Source: Aggregatibacter sp. 2125159857 (GTDB taxonomy: Bacteria; Pseudomonadota; Gammaproteobacteria; Enterobacterales; Pasteurellaceae). From it: a stretch of 64,000 nt of DNA. Position 1 is the stretch's first letter. Each line of letters begins with the position of its first letter. The notes below the pieces were generated by a model. The model was not told where the DNA came from, made no database searches, and saw nothing but the letters and a program-made list of their open reading frames with translations. Both the position numbers and the translations under genes were made by a program. The stretch covers positions 1,178,001 through 1,242,000 of the forward strand of contig NZ_CP072548.1 of the NCBI RefSeq assembly GCF_017798005.1. Direction: 5' to 3'. Positions 27,352 to 35,781 of this stretch are shown here, piece by piece.

Positions 27352-27930
27352 ATGAACATTTTATTATTAAACGGTGGAAAAGAATTCGGCCATTCGCATG
27401 GTGAGTTAAACAACACGCTTCACAAAAAAGCAAAAGAAGTTTTGACCGCACTTGGACACAATGTAAAAGAAACTGTGATTGATGCTGGCTATGATGTTGA
27501 GGCAGAAATCGAAAAATTCTTGTGGATGGATGCCGTGATTTGGCAGATGCCTGTTTGGTGGATGCACGAGCCTTGGACAGTGAAGAAATACATAGATGAA
27601 GTATTTATCGCTGGACACGGCAAGCTTTACCACAGTGATGGCCGTCATCGTGTTAGTCCAACTGAAGGCTTCGGTACAGGTGGTTTGTTGCAAGGCAAAA
27701 AACACATGCTTTCGCTTACTTGGAATGCGCCGATTGAAGCGTTCACCCGTGAAGGCGACTTCTTTGAAGGCAAAGATGTGGATGCTGTGTACATGCCTTT
27801 CCACAAACTCAACGAGTTCATCGGTTTGACCCGTCTACCGACATTTACATGTAACGATGTAGTTAAAAATCCACAAGTAGAACAATACTTCGCAGACTAC
27901 CAAGCACATTTGGAAAAAGTGTTCGGTTAA
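27352..27930 (+). CDS. mdaB: NAD(P)H:quinone oxidoreductase, MdaB family
   Basis: Flavodoxin-fold enzyme (192 residues) that reduces quinones by two electrons and limits redox cycling. The N-terminus MNILLLNGGKEFGHSHGELN and the FAD/substrate loops QMPVWWMHEPWTVKKYID and GFGTGGLLQGKKHMLSLTWN are typical of MdaB. TAGGAG lies upstream of the ATG. An uptake signal variant lies inside the gene near 27443, and the base composition suits the host, so it may be resident. It is followed by a broken aldo-keto reductase and then other redox genes. Confidence 0.92.
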   Translation: MNILLLNGGKEFGHSHGELNNTLHKKAKEVLTALGHNVKETVIDAGYDVEAEIEKFLWMDAVIWQMPVWWMHEPWTVKKYIDEVFIAGHGKLYHSDGRHRVSPTEGFGTGGLLQGKKHMLSLTWNAPIEAFTREGDFFEGKDVDAVYMPFHKLNEFIGLTRLPTFTCNDVVKNPQVEQYFADYQAHLEKVFG

Positions 27931-27987
27931 TGATAAAACATCAACTTTAAGCGGTGGGCTTTTGCCCACCATTTTGTCAGTCGCTAA

Positions 27988-28235
27988 TTGGTACGAAATA
28001 TGGCAAATCCGTGGCGCAAGTGATTACCCGCTGGCTGGTGGAACGCGACATCATCGTGGTGGCAAAATCCACCAAACCCGAACGCATGGCGGAAAACTTG
28101 AACATCTTTGACTTTGCACTTAGCGATGAAGACAAAGCAGAAATTACCAAACTGGACGGCACGTTTGCCACCATCGTCAATCACGACACGGTGGATAATT
28201 TGAAGCGCATCTCTGCGTGGAAAATGGGCGTGTAA
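27988..28235 (+). pseudogene. C-terminal fragment of an aldo/keto reductase
   Basis: About 80 residues in frame: KYGKSVAQVITRWLVERDI, VVAKSTKPERMAENLNIFDF and a normal C-terminus to the stop at 28235. This is the last third of an AKR of the 2,5-diketogluconate reductase type; the TIM-barrel catalytic Asp/Tyr/Lys/His are absent. The change to GC-rich codons here marks the left edge of the second neisserial segment. Confidence 0.8.
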
Positions 28236-28281
28236 GTGTAGCGAAAAACCATCTGCAATTCATCATATGAAAGGACAAAAC

Positions 28282-28782
28282 ATGATTAACGGGTTAGATA
28301 TCGAACGTTTTCGAACTACCATGGCAGCGGTTGAAAACGACCATACAAAAGGCAAGGCAGCATTACGCGCCGATTCGCGCTGGGTATCCGGCACGAAGAA
28401 CGAAATCTCCGTGCGCCGCTTCCCTGCCTTTACCACAGACGAACCGAAAAACATGGGCGGTGAAAACGCCGCCCCAAGTCCGATGGAATACCTGATCGGC
28501 GCTGCTGCAGGCTGCTGCTCCATAGGTTTCGAGTTGCAAGCAGCACAGGCAGGCGTGAAACTGGAACAGTTTGAAATATCCGCAAGGGGCGGTATCGACA
28601 TGGCCAAACTGTTCGGCATGGAAGATGGCTACGGCGGACTGGATAATCTGGTGCTAACCGTAAAAGTAAAAGCCGACGCCGACCTTCCTACTCTGCAAAA
28701 TTTCGCCGACCGCTCCGCCGCCAACTCGCCAGTGTTGAATAGCCTGAAAGCGCGGGCAAAAGTGGTTGTGGAAAAAATCTAG
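28282..28782 (+). CDS. OsmC-family protein
   Basis: Protein of 166 residues of the OsmC/Ohr superfamily, thiol-dependent peroxidases or related stress proteins. The conserved core is GGENAAPSPMEYLIGAAAGC, with two adjacent cysteines in GCCSIGFELQAA; the classical second redox cysteine far downstream is not evident. ATG 28282 has AAAGGACAAAAC upstream. It is followed by a hairpin and then the thioredoxin-like gene. GC-rich codons suggest Neisseria origin. Confidence 0.82.
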   Translation: MINGLDIERFRTTMAAVENDHTKGKAALRADSRWVSGTKNEISVRRFPAFTTDEPKNMGGENAAPSPMEYLIGAAAGCCSIGFELQAAQAGVKLEQFEISARGGIDMAKLFGMEDGYGGLDNLVLTVKVKADADLPTLQNFADRSAANSPVLNSLKARAKVVVEKI

Positions 28783-28818
28783 ACGACTCAAACCGTTTTC
28801 TTGTTTTCATTTCGTTAA

Positions 28819-28851
28819 AAGCCCCTTTTCTGGACAACTAGAAAAGGGCTT
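28819..28851 (+). terminator. terminator after the osmC-like gene
   Basis: AAGCCCCTTTTCT (28819-28831) pairs with AGAAAAGGGCTT (28840-28851). It ends only 24 bases before the thioredoxin-like gene. Confidence 0.8.
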
Positions 28852-28874
28852 AATCGCTCAAAGGAGTACATGAC

Positions 28875-29210
28875 ATGCAACAACTACACACTCTGAAAGA
28901 CATCGAACAGGCCATCGCCACACACCCTTTAGTATCACTGTACATCAAAGCCCCAATCTGCGGTGTTTGTACGGTCGTGGCCGCCCAGCTTGACTCAGCT
29001 TTGGCGGTGGAAGGAAATGTGTATGCCGTAAAAGCCGATATTGCTGAAATACCCGAAATGGCTGGACGTTTCCACGTGCTGACCGCACCTGCATGGCTGC
29101 TGTTTTATCAAGGCAAGGAAGTAGAACGAATGGCCCGCTTCATCCCTCAGACACAGATGAAGCAGACATTAGCAAAATGGACAAAAGTAGCAGAAAGCGG
29201 GCATCAGTAA
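28875..29210 (+). CDS. thioredoxin-family protein
   Basis: Small cytoplasmic thioredoxin-fold protein of 111 residues with the active site CGVC (in KAPICGVCTVVAAQLD) and the cis-proline region LTAPAWLLFYQGKE. AAGGAG lies nine bases before the ATG. It sits between the OsmC-like gene and an ArsR regulator, so a role in reducing the OsmC protein or in peroxide/electrophile defence is plausible. The TrxA signature WCGPC is not present, so it is a specialised member. Confidence 0.82.
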   Translation: MQQLHTLKDIEQAIATHPLVSLYIKAPICGVCTVVAAQLDSALAVEGNVYAVKADIAEIPEMAGRFHVLTAPAWLLFYQGKEVERMARFIPQTQMKQTLAKWTKVAESGHQ

Positions 29211-29254
29211 CCGGTCTATCAATGTTTCAGACGGCTGCGGTCTTGATAATGATG

Positions 29255-29313
29255 CAAGTGGTCAAGTTTTTAAGATGATTTGCAAAACACTTAAAAATTT
29301 GACCGCTCTTTAT
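29255..29313. terminator. imperfect uptake-signal hairpin
   Basis: GTGGTCAAGTTTTT and AAAAATTTGACCGCTCTTT are inverted around a loop that reads like the ones at 20646 and 31100. It is a degenerate USS terminator; an AGGTCGTCTGAA sequence follows at about 29321. Confidence 0.55.
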
Positions 29314-29411
29314 TACGAAAAGGTCGTCTGAAACGGCTTGCAGACTGAGATGATTATTGATGAAACGCTGTGATTTGTACGCTAAAACCATCTTCTGAAA
29401 ATTCCCTTTGA

Positions 29412-29441
29412 CATTCCCCCTCATTCCCCCTCATTCCCCCT
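29412..29441. repeat. 10-base unit CATTCCCCCT repeated three times
   Basis: Three perfect copies lie 46 bases upstream of the ArsR gene, within its presumed promoter region. Confidence 0.9.
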
Positions 29442-29486
29442 AAAATGCGTTCAAGTTTTTAAACATATAAACTCAAGAATCCGAAT

Positions 29487-29798
29487 ATGCCGCAACAAAC
29501 GATGAATCTAATGCGCGAGTGCATTCCCATCTTTACCGTGTTGAGCGATGAAAATCGCCATCAAATCCTGCGCGTGCTGTGGGAACATGGCAGGATGAAT
29601 GTGAATGAGCTGGCCGAGCATCTGCATCTGTCGCGCCCTGCTGTGTCGCATCATTTGAAAATCATGCTGCAAGCTGGTGCGGTGGCGGTAGAGCAGGTCG
29701 GCAAAGAGCGGTTTTACAGTATTGCCATGGCGGATGCGGTGGCGAGGTTGAAACAGCTTGCCGATTTGATGGCTCAAAATTGCCCGCTTTCAAAATAG
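29487..29798 (+). CDS. ArsR-family regulator
   Basis: Winged-helix repressor of 103 residues: TVLSDENRHQILRVLWEHG, MNVNELAEHLHLSRPAVSHH, then the wing VAVEQVGKERFYSI. The metal site ELCVCDL of classical ArsR is replaced by NELAEHL, so it is not an arsenic/cadmium sensor of that kind. Cysteines at residue 12 and near residue 98 could form a redox switch. It lies 73 bases before the Old Yellow Enzyme gene and probably controls it. Neisserial in codon use. Confidence 0.85.
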   Translation: MPQQTMNLMRECIPIFTVLSDENRHQILRVLWEHGRMNVNELAEHLHLSRPAVSHHLKIMLQAGAVAVEQVGKERFYSIAMADAVARLKQLADLMAQNCPLSK

Positions 29799-29871
29799 GG
29801 TTATCCATTAACTCTTTATTTTTACCTAAATACGTTTACATTTTTAAACTTATCAACTTAAAGGAACGATT

Positions 29872-31083
29872 ATGTTATTCACGCCATTCACTTTTCAAAA
29901 CGGCAAAACCGCCAAAAACCGTATCTTCAAATCCGCCATGGAAGAGCAACTTGCCCAAAATGACCAGCCGTCTGAAAAACTCGTCCGCCTGTACGGCACT
30001 TGGGCGCAAGGCGGCGCAGGCGTGTTGGTTACGGGCAATGTGATGGTTGCCGAAAGCGGCAAAGGTTCGATAAATGATGTGGTGATTTCAGACGACCGCG
30101 GGCTTGAGATGCTGAAAAAATGGGCGAAAGCCGGCACGCAAAACGACACGCTGCTCATCATGCAAATCAACCATGCGGGCAAACAGTCGCCTGCGGTGGT
30201 CAATAAAACACCGCTTGCGCCAAGCGCCGTGCCGTTGGTGGGCATGGACGGCTTCATCAATCCGCCGCGCGAATTGACTGCCGATGAAATCAATGGGCTG
30301 ATTCAGCAATTCGTACAAACCGCGAAAATTGCCGAACAAGCAGGCTTTTCAGGCGTACAAATTCACGCCGCGCACGGCTATCTCATCAGCCAATTCCTCT
30401 CGCCACACCACAACCGCCGCCAAGACCAATGGGGCGGCAGCTTGGAAAACCGTATGCGCTTCCTTTTGGAAACCTACACCGCCATCCGCGCCGCCGTGAG
30501 CAAAGATTTCTTGGTAGGCGTAAAACTCAATTCGGCGGATTTCCAAAAAGGCGGTTTTGACGAAAGCGAATCGGTGCAGGTGGTGCAAAAACTGTCAGAA
30601 ATGGGCATTGATTTTATTGAAGTTTTCGGTGGCAACTACGAAAGCCCGCAAATGCTAGCCGCCAAAGACAGCACCCGCAAACGCGAAGCCTTCTTCATCG
30701 ATTACGCCGAAAAAGCCCGTGCAGTCAGCCAAGTTCCGCTGATTATCACCGGCGGTTTTCGTTCACAAAGAGCAATGGAAGACGCCTTATCCAGCGGCCA
30801 TTTGGATTTGGTCGGCGTCGCCCGTCCGTTTGCCTTAGTGCCTGATTTAGCAAACAAAATGCAAAACGGCACCTACCAAACCGTGCAAACCGACCGCATC
30901 AAAACTGGCGTAGCATTTGTTGATAAAAAAGCGGGCGCAATGTTGGAAATGAACTGGTATATGACGCAAATGGACCTGATCGGACAAGGCAAGCAGCCCA
31001 ATCCCAAATTGTCGGCGTGGAAAGTATTGCTGAAAACCTTGTGGGAAAACGGCAAGGCAAGTTTGAGTACGGGCAGGGCTTGA
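29872..31083 (+). CDS. Old Yellow Enzyme family NADH:flavin oxidoreductase
   Basis: FMN enzyme of 403 residues that reduces activated alkenes such as enones and N-ethylmaleimide. Features in order: FTFQNGKTAKNRIFKSAMEE, GVLVTGNVMV, QINHAGKQSP, the catalytic-type HAAHGYLISQFLSPHHNRR, GVKLNSADFQKGG and the phosphate-binding TGGFRSQ. Neisserial uptake sequences occur inside the gene near 29966 and 30088. AAAGGAACG precedes the ATG. With the ArsR gene upstream it resembles inducible electrophile-detoxification pairs. Confidence 0.9.
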   Translation: MLFTPFTFQNGKTAKNRIFKSAMEEQLAQNDQPSEKLVRLYGTWAQGGAGVLVTGNVMVAESGKGSINDVVISDDRGLEMLKKWAKAGTQNDTLLIMQINHAGKQSPAVVNKTPLAPSAVPLVGMDGFINPPRELTADEINGLIQQFVQTAKIAEQAGFSGVQIHAAHGYLISQFLSPHHNRRQDQWGGSLENRMRFLLETYTAIRAAVSKDFLVGVKLNSADFQKGGFDESESVQVVQKLSEMGIDFIEVFGGNYESPQMLAAKDSTRKREAFFIDYAEKARAVSQVPLIITGGFRSQRAMEDALSSGHLDLVGVARPFALVPDLANKMQNGTYQTVQTDRIKTGVAFVDKKAGAMLEMNWYMTQMDLIGQGKQPNPKLSAWKVLLKTLWENGKASLSTGRA

Positions 31084-31180
31084 TGATGAAAGTGGTTGGG
31101 TTTGAAAGAGGATTTGCAAAAACTCTTGAAAATCTGACCGCTCTTTTGTGTATCCAATGCGCCCTTGCCGTTTAGAACCA

Positions 31181-31214
31181 AGAGGTCGTCTGAAACCATT
31201 TTCAGACGACCTCT
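31181..31214 (+). terminator. inverted AGGTCGTCTGAA pair (terminator)
   Basis: AGAGGTCGTCTGAAA and TTTCAGACGACCTCT form a 15-bp stem after the Old Yellow Enzyme gene, the standard neisserial DUS-terminator. Confidence 0.92.
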
Positions 31215-31231
31215 TGTACTAAGAAACTGTT

Positions 31232-31321
31232 TTAATCAATCCCTTGCACCAAAACGGCACGGCCGGTTGTTGCGCCCAAGCGGATAGATTTGAATTGTTT
31301 ATATTCCGGGCTGTGGTACCA
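31232..31321 (-). pseudogene. possible C-terminal fragment of a DUF1330 protein
   Basis: About 29 residues read WYHSPEYKQFKSIRLG and then TTGRAVLVQGID before a stop. This resembles the C-terminus of DUF1330 proteins. It is cut at about 31321 where the ABC permease fragment begins. Confidence 0.35.
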
Positions 31322-31937
31322 TGATCGTGCGGATGCCATATCAGGAAAACGAAATCGGGATTTCGCTGTGGAGGTCGGTGGTGGGGATTTCGGTTGCGCT
31401 GGTAGCGGGATTGGCTGCGGGGCTGGTGGTGGGCAGTTTTAAGACGGCGATGGCGTTGCTCAAGCCTGTGATTACGATTTTGTTGGCGATGTCGCCGATT
31501 ATTTGGGTGGTGATGGCGTTGTTTTGGTTTGGTTTCGGCAATCCGAGCGTGTTGTTTACCATCATTGTGTTGGTTGCGCCGCTGACGTTTGCGAGTGCGG
31601 CGGTTGGGATGGCGAGCGTGAACAGGCAGCATGAGGAATTGTTTGACGCTTATAAGTTAGGCCGTCTGAAAAAATCCGTTATCTGTATATCCCGCATCTG
31701 ACGGGCTATGTGATTTCCAGCATCGGCGTGGCGGTGGCGATGGGGGTGAAAGTGGTGATTATGGCGGAACTCTTGGGCGCGAGCGAAGGCGTGGGCGCGC
31801 GGATTGCGGACGCGAGGGCGATGCTGGAGACTTCGATGGTGATGGCTTATGTTGTGTTGGTTATCGTGTTTGTGTCACTGTTTGAATACCTGATTACCAA
31901 GCCTTTGGAAATTTTGTTTATGCCGTGGAGAAGGTGA
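31322..31937 (+). pseudogene. TauC/SsuC-type ABC permease, truncated and frameshifted
   Basis: The first part (SLWRSVVGISVALVAGLAAG, AMSPIIWVVMALFWFGFGNP) is a binding-protein-dependent permease lacking its N-terminus. The frame breaks in an A6 run at 31668-31673; one more A would join it to IRYLYIPHLTGYVISS and the rest to 31937. The break lies in AGGCCGTCTGAA, an uptake sequence inside the gene. Parent protein would be about 250 residues. Neisserial origin. Confidence 0.8.
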
Positions 31938-32614
31938 TGCTCTGTCTTGAAAACATGCGTTTTGAAATTCTCCGCGACCCCATCGTGCGCGATTTCAGTT
32001 TGAACCTGCAACATGGCGAAGTGAAAGCTTTGTTCGGGCCGAGCGGCTGTGGCAAGACGACGGTTTTGCGTTTGATTGCGGGCTTGGAAACGCCGAAATC
32101 GGGCACGATACGCAATACTTTCCGCAAAACGGGTTTTCTGTTTCAGGAAAACCGCCTGCCGGGAAACTTGACCGCGATGCAGAATATCGCTATTTTTATG
32201 GACAAACCCGATGAAGGCGAAATCATCGCGCTGGCGGCGAAAGTCGGGCTGACTGCGGGCGATTTGAACAAATATCCGACCGAATTGTCCGGCGGCATGG
32301 CGAAACGGGTAGCATTTTTGCGCCTGCTGCTGTGCGGCTGCGACCTTGCCTTGCTGGACGAGCCGTTCGTCGGTTTGGACCGCGATTTGCGCGATATTTT
32401 GGTCGCCTGCTGATGGAAAAAATCGAGCGGCAGGGCATGGCGTGTATGCTGGTAACGCACGACCGCTTCGAAGCCGCACGCCTGAGCCATGAAATCATGC
32501 TGCTTTCCACTAAGGGCATGAACGTGCAAAACGTGATTACCCTGCCTACGCCGCTGTCCGAACGCGATTCGGCTTTTGAAAAAGCCGTGGTGCCAAGGGG
32601 GCAGGGGATTCATT
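31937..32614 (+). pseudogene. TauB/SsuB-type ABC ATPase, frameshifted
   Basis: Overlaps the permease stop (TGATG). Walker A GPSGCGKTT, signature LSGGMAKR and Walker B LALLDEPFVGLD are intact. After RDLRDILVAC a stop occurs at 32411-32413, while another frame continues LLMEKIERQGMACMLVTHDR to the usual C-terminus. A single-base insertion near 32395-32405 explains it. The 3' end runs into cadD without its own stop. With both ABC genes broken the transporter is dead; no substrate-binding protein is seen. Confidence 0.8.
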
Positions 32615-33241
32615 ATGAGGTACTTTATGTTTTCGACTGTGATTACTGCTGCTGTTTTATATATTGCTACAGCAGTAGATTTGTTGGTAATACTATTAAT
32701 ATTTTTTGCTAGAGCAAATACTAGAAAAGAATATCGAGATATTTATATCGGACAATATTTAGGTTCTGTAATTTTAATATTAGTTAGTTTATTTCTAGCT
32801 TTTGTTTTGAATTATGTTCCGGAAAAATGGGTGTTGGGTTTATTAGGTTTAATACCGATTTACTTAGGTATTAAAGTTGCTATTTACGACGATTGTGAGG
32901 GCGAAAAAAGAGCTAAAAAAGAATTGGATGAAAAAGGGTTGTCAAAATTAGTCGGTATTGTTGCTTTGGTTACAGTTGCTAGTTGTGGTGCAGATAATAT
33001 TGGACTTTTTGTTCCTTACTTTGTGACTTTAGATCTTGTCGACTTATTAGTTACTCTTCTTGTATTTTTAATATTGATTTTTGTTTTAGTATATACAGCA
33101 CAAAGATTGGCTAATATTTCAGGTATTGGTGAAATTGTAGAGAAGTTTAGTCGTTGGATAATGGCTGTTATTTATATTGGTTTAGGGTTATTTATTATTA
33201 TTGAAAATAATACAATTCAAACAATAATATCAATAATATGA
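32615..33241 (+). CDS. cadD: CadD-family cadmium resistance transporter
   Basis: Integral membrane protein of 208 residues with about six hydrophobic segments, close to CadD of staphylococci and streptococci: LYIATAVDLLVILLIFFARA, then the conserved VASCGADNIGLFVPYFVTLD. It is thought to confer cadmium resistance. The gene is much AT-richer than its neisserial flanks and lacks uptake signals. Only the first few residues differ from the usual MIQTVVTAAVLY start, showing that the 5' end was replaced at the junction; ATG 32615 or 32627 may be used. No cadC/cadX regulator is adjacent. Confidence 0.88.
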   Translation: MRYFMFSTVITAAVLYIATAVDLLVILLIFFARANTRKEYRDIYIGQYLGSVILILVSLFLAFVLNYVPEKWVLGLLGLIPIYLGIKVAIYDDCEGEKRAKKELDEKGLSKLVGIVALVTVASCGADNIGLFVPYFVTLDLVDLLVTLLVFLILIFVLVYTAQRLANISGIGEIVEKFSRWIMAVIYIGLGLFIIIENNTIQTIISII

Positions 33242-33361
33242 ATGATACGGGCATGTGAGTATCTGACAAACCTTCGGCTTGCTTCTTCAATACAAGATAC
33301 AACCCTGTCCGCCCAATAAATCCATATCCGAAAGCATCTTCATGCAGAATTAAGCCAAACC
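33242..33361. other. junction DNA between cadD and nnrS fragment
   Basis: No gene, hairpin or uptake signal was recognised in these 120 bases. Confidence 0.4.
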
Positions 33362-33475
33362 ATGAATAAGTTTTTCACCCATCCCATGCGGCCGTTTTTC
33401 GTCGGTGCGGCGGTGCTTGCCATACTCGGCGCGTTGGTGTTTTTCATCAGCTCCGGTGCCGTCATTTTGAAATGA
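33362..33475 (+). pseudogene. N-terminal fragment of nnrS
   Basis: 37 residues, MNKFFTHPMRPFFVGAAVLA and then ILGALVFFISSGAVILK, match the first transmembrane segment of the heme/copper membrane protein NnrS of Neisseria, linked to nitric oxide stress. The remaining ten or so segments are gone. The frame stops at the junction with the ohr fragment. Confidence 0.75.
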
Positions 33476-33568
33476 AACCAAATCAAAGCCGATTGAACCA
33501 TCGTCCACTTGGGTACGACCATCACGTCCGCCGGTTGCTGTTGCTGATGTTTTGTAGAAAATTTTCAT
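33476..33568 (-). pseudogene. N-terminal fragment of an organic hydroperoxide resistance gene
   Basis: About 31 residues read MKIFYKTSATATGGRDGRTQ and VDDGSIGFDLVS, the start of Ohr. AGGAAAAC stands upstream. The catalytic cysteines are missing. It is head to head with the AraC regulator, perhaps its former target. Confidence 0.75.
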
Positions 33569-33698
33569 AATGTTTTCCTCATTTAATGTTGGTTAATATG
33601 GTTTGGCGTACCGCCGTTAAAAGTGAGTTCATTATATTGAACGGCAATATTAAGTGTTATATGATTTATCCAAATTACTTGCCTATTCCTACAAAATT

Positions 33699-34562
33699 AT
33701 GTTCTCAACTGAAATGATAGAACGATTATTAAAGGTTATTCCACATAACGAACTCTATTCATCATCGATTAAAGGCTTATTTCTTCGCCATTCAGATCAA
33801 CCATTTTGTTACGAAGGTATTATTCAAGAGCCGAGCATTTGCATCGTGTTAAGCGGAGAACGTGAAGTGCAGCTAGGCGAACAATGCTACCGATTTGATA
33901 ATCAACATTTTATGTTTTGCCCAGTAAACATACCGATGCGTGGCGAGATTAAATATGCAGAGCCGCAAAAGCCGTTTTTAGTGATGTCGATGAAAATTGA
34001 TATTGAAATCGTTAGCAAGATTTTATTAGCAAATCCAAACCTTGTAGATGATGTCCAACAGGGCGACGAAGGTTTTGCACAATGGCATCTAGATGAATCT
34101 CTCAAAAATGCTGTTGAACGTCTATTGCTCTTGCACGAAAATCCAAAAGATATTGAGTTTCTTGCACCGCTTATCCAACAAGAAATATATTATCGACTCC
34201 TTACAGGCGAACAAGGTGGCAAATTTAAAGCCATGGTAAGCAATGGATCGAATACCAAAAAAATCGCCCAAGCCACCTACTATCTGCAACAACATTTTAG
34301 TGTAACCATCACCGTGGAAACCTTGGCAAATCTATGTGGTATGTCGATATCTGGCTTTCATAGTCATTTTAAGAAGATAACCAGCCTTTCACCGCTGCAA
34401 TATCAAAAATCCTTACGTTTGATGGAAGCCAGACGACTGATCGCACAAGAAGGGCGAGGCATTACCGAAACTGCTTACCAAGTTGGCTACGAGTCACCTA
34501 GCCAATTCAGCCGTGAATACAAACGGTATTTCGGGCATGCGCCCAAGGGGGATATTAAATAG
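33699..34562 (+). CDS. AraC-family regulator (AraC_N type)
   Basis: Protein of 287 residues: N-terminal cupin-like effector domain (PSICIVLSGEREVQLGEQCY) and C-terminal double helix-turn-helix (TVETLANLCGMSISGFHSHF and ITETAYQVGYESPSQFSREY). ATG 33699 is chosen; a GTG at 33654 would add 15 residues and neither has a strong ribosome-binding site. The ohr remnant lies divergently upstream, and a reductase gene lies downstream, so regulation of an oxidative or aldehyde stress gene is possible. Base composition suits the Pasteurellaceae host. Confidence 0.85.
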   Translation: MFSTEMIERLLKVIPHNELYSSSIKGLFLRHSDQPFCYEGIIQEPSICIVLSGEREVQLGEQCYRFDNQHFMFCPVNIPMRGEIKYAEPQKPFLVMSMKIDIEIVSKILLANPNLVDDVQQGDEGFAQWHLDESLKNAVERLLLLHENPKDIEFLAPLIQQEIYYRLLTGEQGGKFKAMVSNGSNTKKIAQATYYLQQHFSVTITVETLANLCGMSISGFHSHFKKITSLSPLQYQKSLRLMEARRLIAQEGRGITETAYQVGYESPSQFSREYKRYFGHAPKGDIK

Positions 34563-34923
34563 ATGGGGCTTAAAGATAGGTTTAAAAACACCTAAAAATT
34601 TGACCGCACTTTTGTATTTGTTATTCAAAAATCGTTCTACCACGATCTATCTAGGGATGAAATTCAGATAAATACCGAATATTTTTTTATTTTAATCAAT
34701 GGCAGGAAATGCTCAATGTGGTCATGATTCCTCTTTGGAGGCACGAGAATAGACCTGTACCGACACGGGATTGGAGGTGTTACTTTCCGGTGATGCTACA
34801 CCATTGATAGAAAATATGACCAATTGCGTGTTGTTTTGCCTGAATGCAAACTTCCTACTACCCTAAAGCTACTTTTTCAGCTACCCTTATCCTATATCTA
34901 CACAGTTCTCCAAGGAGTTCCTC
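34563..34923. other. 361-base gap without a recognised gene
   Basis: Contains one uptake signal (TTTGACCGCACTTTTG near 34599) and the ribosome-binding site AAGGAG of the next gene. Codon-like stretches give no recognisable product in any frame. Confidence 0.5.
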
Positions 34924-35781
34924 ATGAACATCGCCATCACCGGTTCCATCGGCAACATTGGCGGCATGGTCGCCCGTCATCTGAACACATGCGGCCTGTC
35001 GCTAATTCTGCCGCTGCGCAACCCCGCCAAAGCGCCCGACCTGTCGAACTGCGAGGCGCGGCGGTTTGCCTATGGTGATTTGGAGCTTGCCAAGCAGGCG
35101 TTAAACGGGGTGGACGTGCTGTTTATGGTGTCTACTGCCGAAAGCCCAACACGCGAGCAGGAGCATTTGACTTTTGTGCAGGCTGCTTCGGAAGCGGGCG
35201 TGCAACACATGGTCTATCTCTCTTTTGCGCAGGCGGCGTTGGACAGCACCTTCACGTTGGTGCGTACCCATGCGGTGGCCGAAAATGCGATCCGACAAAC
35301 AAATATGCGCTACACCTTTCTGCGCGACAATTTTTACAGTGAGATGATGGCAACGATTGCCAACGCGCCCATCATCGCAGGCCCTCCCGACGATGGGCGC
35401 GTTGCCTGCGTTTCACAGCGTGATGTCGCCAAAGCGGCGGCAAACGTCATCGCCGACATCGCATGCGGCAACCACCGCCACGATAATCAGACCTACACGT
35501 TGACAGGTTCCCAATCATTAAGCTTCACTGAAATAGCCGCCGTCCTAACCGAAATCACCGGCAAACTGCACCGCTATCACAATGAAACCCTAGAAGAAGC
35601 CTTCGCCAGCCGTAAAGCTGAGTATTCTGACACGCCCGATTGGCAGATTGAAGCGTGGGTTTCTACCTATACCGCCATTGCCAAAGGCGAACTTGCCGCC
35701 GTTTCAGACGACCTGCCACAGTTGTTGGGACGCGCACCGCTTAATTTTGAAGACGTAGTAAGGGCACAATATGCAAAATAA
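34924..35781 (+). CDS. NmrA-like NAD(P)-binding oxidoreductase
   Basis: Atypical short-chain dehydrogenase of 285 residues with the dinucleotide motif TGSIGNIGG, HMVYLSFAQA, TFLRDNFYSEMM and TYTLTGSQSLSFTEIAAVL, as in the QOR2/YtfG-like NmrA branch. AAGGAG lies seven bases before the ATG. Its 3' end overlaps the following ABC ATPase gene by 11 bases. A minus-strand AGGTCGTCTGAA lies inside near 35703, supporting neisserial origin. Possibly a quinone reductase; substrate not determined. Confidence 0.82.
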   Translation: MNIAITGSIGNIGGMVARHLNTCGLSLILPLRNPAKAPDLSNCEARRFAYGDLELAKQALNGVDVLFMVSTAESPTREQEHLTFVQAASEAGVQHMVYLSFAQAALDSTFTLVRTHAVAENAIRQTNMRYTFLRDNFYSEMMATIANAPIIAGPPDDGRVACVSQRDVAKAAANVIADIACGNHRHDNQTYTLTGSQSLSFTEIAAVLTEITGKLHRYHNETLEEAFASRKAEYSDTPDWQIEAWVSTYTAIAKGELAAVSDDLPQLLGRAPLNFEDVVRAQYAK

